Below, piece after piece: positions 52,200 to 52,992 of a stretch of DNA of 52,992 nt. How positions within the stretch are numbered: the first letter of the stretch is position 1; each line of letters opens with the position of its first letter. Source of the DNA: Bacteroidota bacterium (GTDB lineage: Bacteria; Bacteroidota; Bacteroidia; Bacteroidales; JAAUTT01); the NCBI GenBank assembly GCA_020048915.1, contig JAIFLU010000267.1:1-52992 (forward strand), in the 5' to 3' direction. A model generated the notes under the pieces. It was not told where the DNA came from. It did no database searches and was given only the letters and a program-made list of their open reading frames with translations. Both the position numbers and the translations under genes were made by a program.

Positions 52200-52257
52200 A
52201 CTTTCCCTAATGCCAATGATTAACTCATTTCGCAACTTGCGAGAGTTTAGGGAAAGT
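52200..52257. repeat. Compound inverted repeat upstream of vapBC
   Basis: An 11-bp perfect inverted repeat (ACTTTCCCTAA at 52200-52210, TTAGGGAAAGT at 52247-52257) encloses a second palindrome, TCGCAA-C-TTGCGA (52229-52241), with AACTC/GAGTT on its flanks. The nested symmetry would fold into a strong stem-loop. It ends 24 nt before the vapBC operator, so it may be a terminator or the end of the neighbouring repeat element. Confidence 0.55.
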
Positions 52258-52280
52258 AAGATTAGTTTAAATTAATTTTT

Positions 52281-52312
52281 ATATACGATTTTACAATCGT
52301 ATATTTGATACG
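52281..52312 (+). promoter_or_regulatory. vapBC operator overlapping the -7 box
   Basis: A perfect 10-bp inverted repeat (ATATACGATT at 52281-52290, AATCGTATAT at 52295-52304) overlaps TATATTTG (52300-52307), a match to the -7 consensus, with TTTT at 52277-52280 in the -33 area. A further ATACG half-site ends at 52312 and a CGTAT lies at 52334-52338. The arrangement predicts repression of the TA operon by its own antitoxin complex. Confidence 0.6.
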
Positions 52313-52342
52313 TTGAAAATAATTATTAAATGTCGTATTATT

Positions 52343-52558
52343 ATGAAAGTGACTGCTATAATTAAAGATGACTTAGTTCAAACAGTTGTTAAGCTTTCTC
52401 ACGGTAAAAATATTACCGAGGGGCTTGTAATTGCTCTCGAAGATTATGTATATCGGAAAAAAATTGAGCAATTGATTAATGAGATCGATAATGAGCCTTT
52501 ACAGTTTGATCGTTCTGCCGAAGAAATCAGGCAATTAAATAGTAGAAAGAGGGTATGA
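52343..52558 (+). CDS. VapB-type antitoxin
   Basis: 71 residues from the ATG at 52343 (MKVTAIIKDDLVQTVVKLSH). An upstream TTG would put the start at about the expected transcription start, so it was not used. The N-terminal half is a ribbon-helix-helix-like DNA-binding segment with NITEGLVIALEDYVYRKKIE, as in DUF2191/VapB antitoxins. The C-terminal half (DRSAEEIRQLNSRKRV) would wrap the toxin. It overlaps the toxin start by ATGA (4 bp). Its operator lies just upstream. Confidence 0.8.
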   Translation: MKVTAIIKDDLVQTVVKLSHGKNITEGLVIALEDYVYRKKIEQLINEIDNEPLQFDRSAEEIRQLNSRKRV

Positions 52559-52926
52559 TTATATTGGATACATCCATTTGGATAGAATATTTTAAAAGAA
52601 ACGAGAACTATAAAATAATAATTGACAATCTTTTGAGAGAGAAAAAAGTATTAGCCCTGGATTTTATTTTTGGAGAGCTTTTGCAGGGAGCAAGAGAACA
52701 GGAGAAATCAAAAATCATTGGCATTTGGGAAATTTTACCAAAGGTAAATATTAATGGAATTGGTTTTTTTGCTGGTAAGTATTCGATGGATAATAAATTA
52801 TGGGATAAAGGTGTTGGGCTAATAGATTGTGCAATTATTTATGCAGCCATTGAATCAAAAGCGTTACTCTGGACACTTGATAAAAAAATAGTTAGCTTTT
52901 TAGACGAAAGCCTTCTTTATAAATAA
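52555..52926 (+). CDS. vapC: VapC-type PIN-domain toxin (ribonuclease)
   Basis: 123 residues. The four PIN acidic residues are visible: Asp5 (ILDTSIWIEYF), Glu41 (FGELLQGA), Asp91 (GLIDCAIIYAA) and Asp109 (TLDKKI). The VapC family cleaves RNA, typically tRNA, when free of antitoxin. Its ATG overlaps the antitoxin's TGA stop. The module is complete and intact. Confidence 0.9.
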   Translation: MIILDTSIWIEYFKRNENYKIIIDNLLREKKVLALDFIFGELLQGAREQEKSKIIGIWEILPKVNINGIGFFAGKYSMDNKLWDKGVGLIDCAIIYAAIESKALLWTLDKKIVSFLDESLLYK

Positions 52927-52992
52927 TCTTATAAAACAAAGCGTTAGAGCTTATAAGGTAGTTTTCGAATAAAAAAGCTTTCAACCCATTTT

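Noticed and set aside
51743..52216. Minus-strand ORF of 157 codons over the ferredoxin
   Set aside because: It is the shadow of the 8-Cys ferredoxin and runs through the terminator and repeat element.

Overview
The window looks like chromosomal DNA of a Bacteroidota bacterium, probably an anaerobic or facultative member of the Bacteroidales/Marinilabiliales. The evidence is the family content (gldF/gldG, DUF1573, DUF4369-TlpA, DUF1080, DPP-IV type S9 peptidase, TolB-propeller/outer-membrane-barrel fusion), the AT-rich intergenic DNA, the absence of clear Shine-Dalgarno sequences, and repeated TAnnTTTG boxes just upstream of genes, which is the -7 element typical of this phylum. No rRNA, tRNA, CRISPR array, phage or IS element was recognised.

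Layout. 1-7900: end of an isoamylase-early-set protein, a SHOCT membrane protein, a CDF cation efflux protein, a secreted S9 peptidase, a Cache-HAMP chemoreceptor, a rhodanese and a DUF1080 protein. 8100-11250: aspartase, a lone polysaccharide flippase and a small membrane protein. 11350-14760: a Gfo/Idh/MocA oxidoreductase and a large secreted protein of unknown function, separated by a 22-unit heptanucleotide-period repeat. 15150-18240: a sensory [FeFe]-hydrogenase-like protein translationally coupled to a SpoIIE-type phosphatase. 18240-20480: a GNAT/FemAB-like protein and a polysaccharide deacetylase. 20780-25890: a TPR hybrid histidine kinase, a membrane protein and an M28 peptidase. 26240-31720: a YD-repeat-like secreted protein, a trans-sulfuration PLP enzyme, an MsbA-type ABC exporter and purB. 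32100-36370: NfeD, a small lipoprotein, pyruvate kinase and an HD-domain protein. 36500-42910 (minus): gldF-gldG-DUF4340-dnaN-exonuclease-FAH hydrolase. 43130-46480 (minus): a thioredoxin-like lipoprotein, MeaB and a DUF1573 protein. 46650-51920: propeller/barrel fusion, half-length TauE, M20 amidohydrolase and an 8-Cys ferredoxin. 51970-52930: an intergenic repeat element and a VapBC module with a palindromic operator over its promoter.

Most genes are housekeeping or common Bacteroidota genes. The parts most worth a second look are: (a) the hydrogenase-like sensor, whose active-site loops lack several residues needed for a catalytic H-cluster, with its coupled phosphatase; (b) a recurring class of intergenic repeats with a strict 7-bp period but a different word at each of at least five loci; (c) the compound inverted-repeat/repeat-element region next to vapBC. 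The sequence does not prove a wholly new system. The sensor-phosphatase pair and the heptad repeats are the best candidates for something poorly described.
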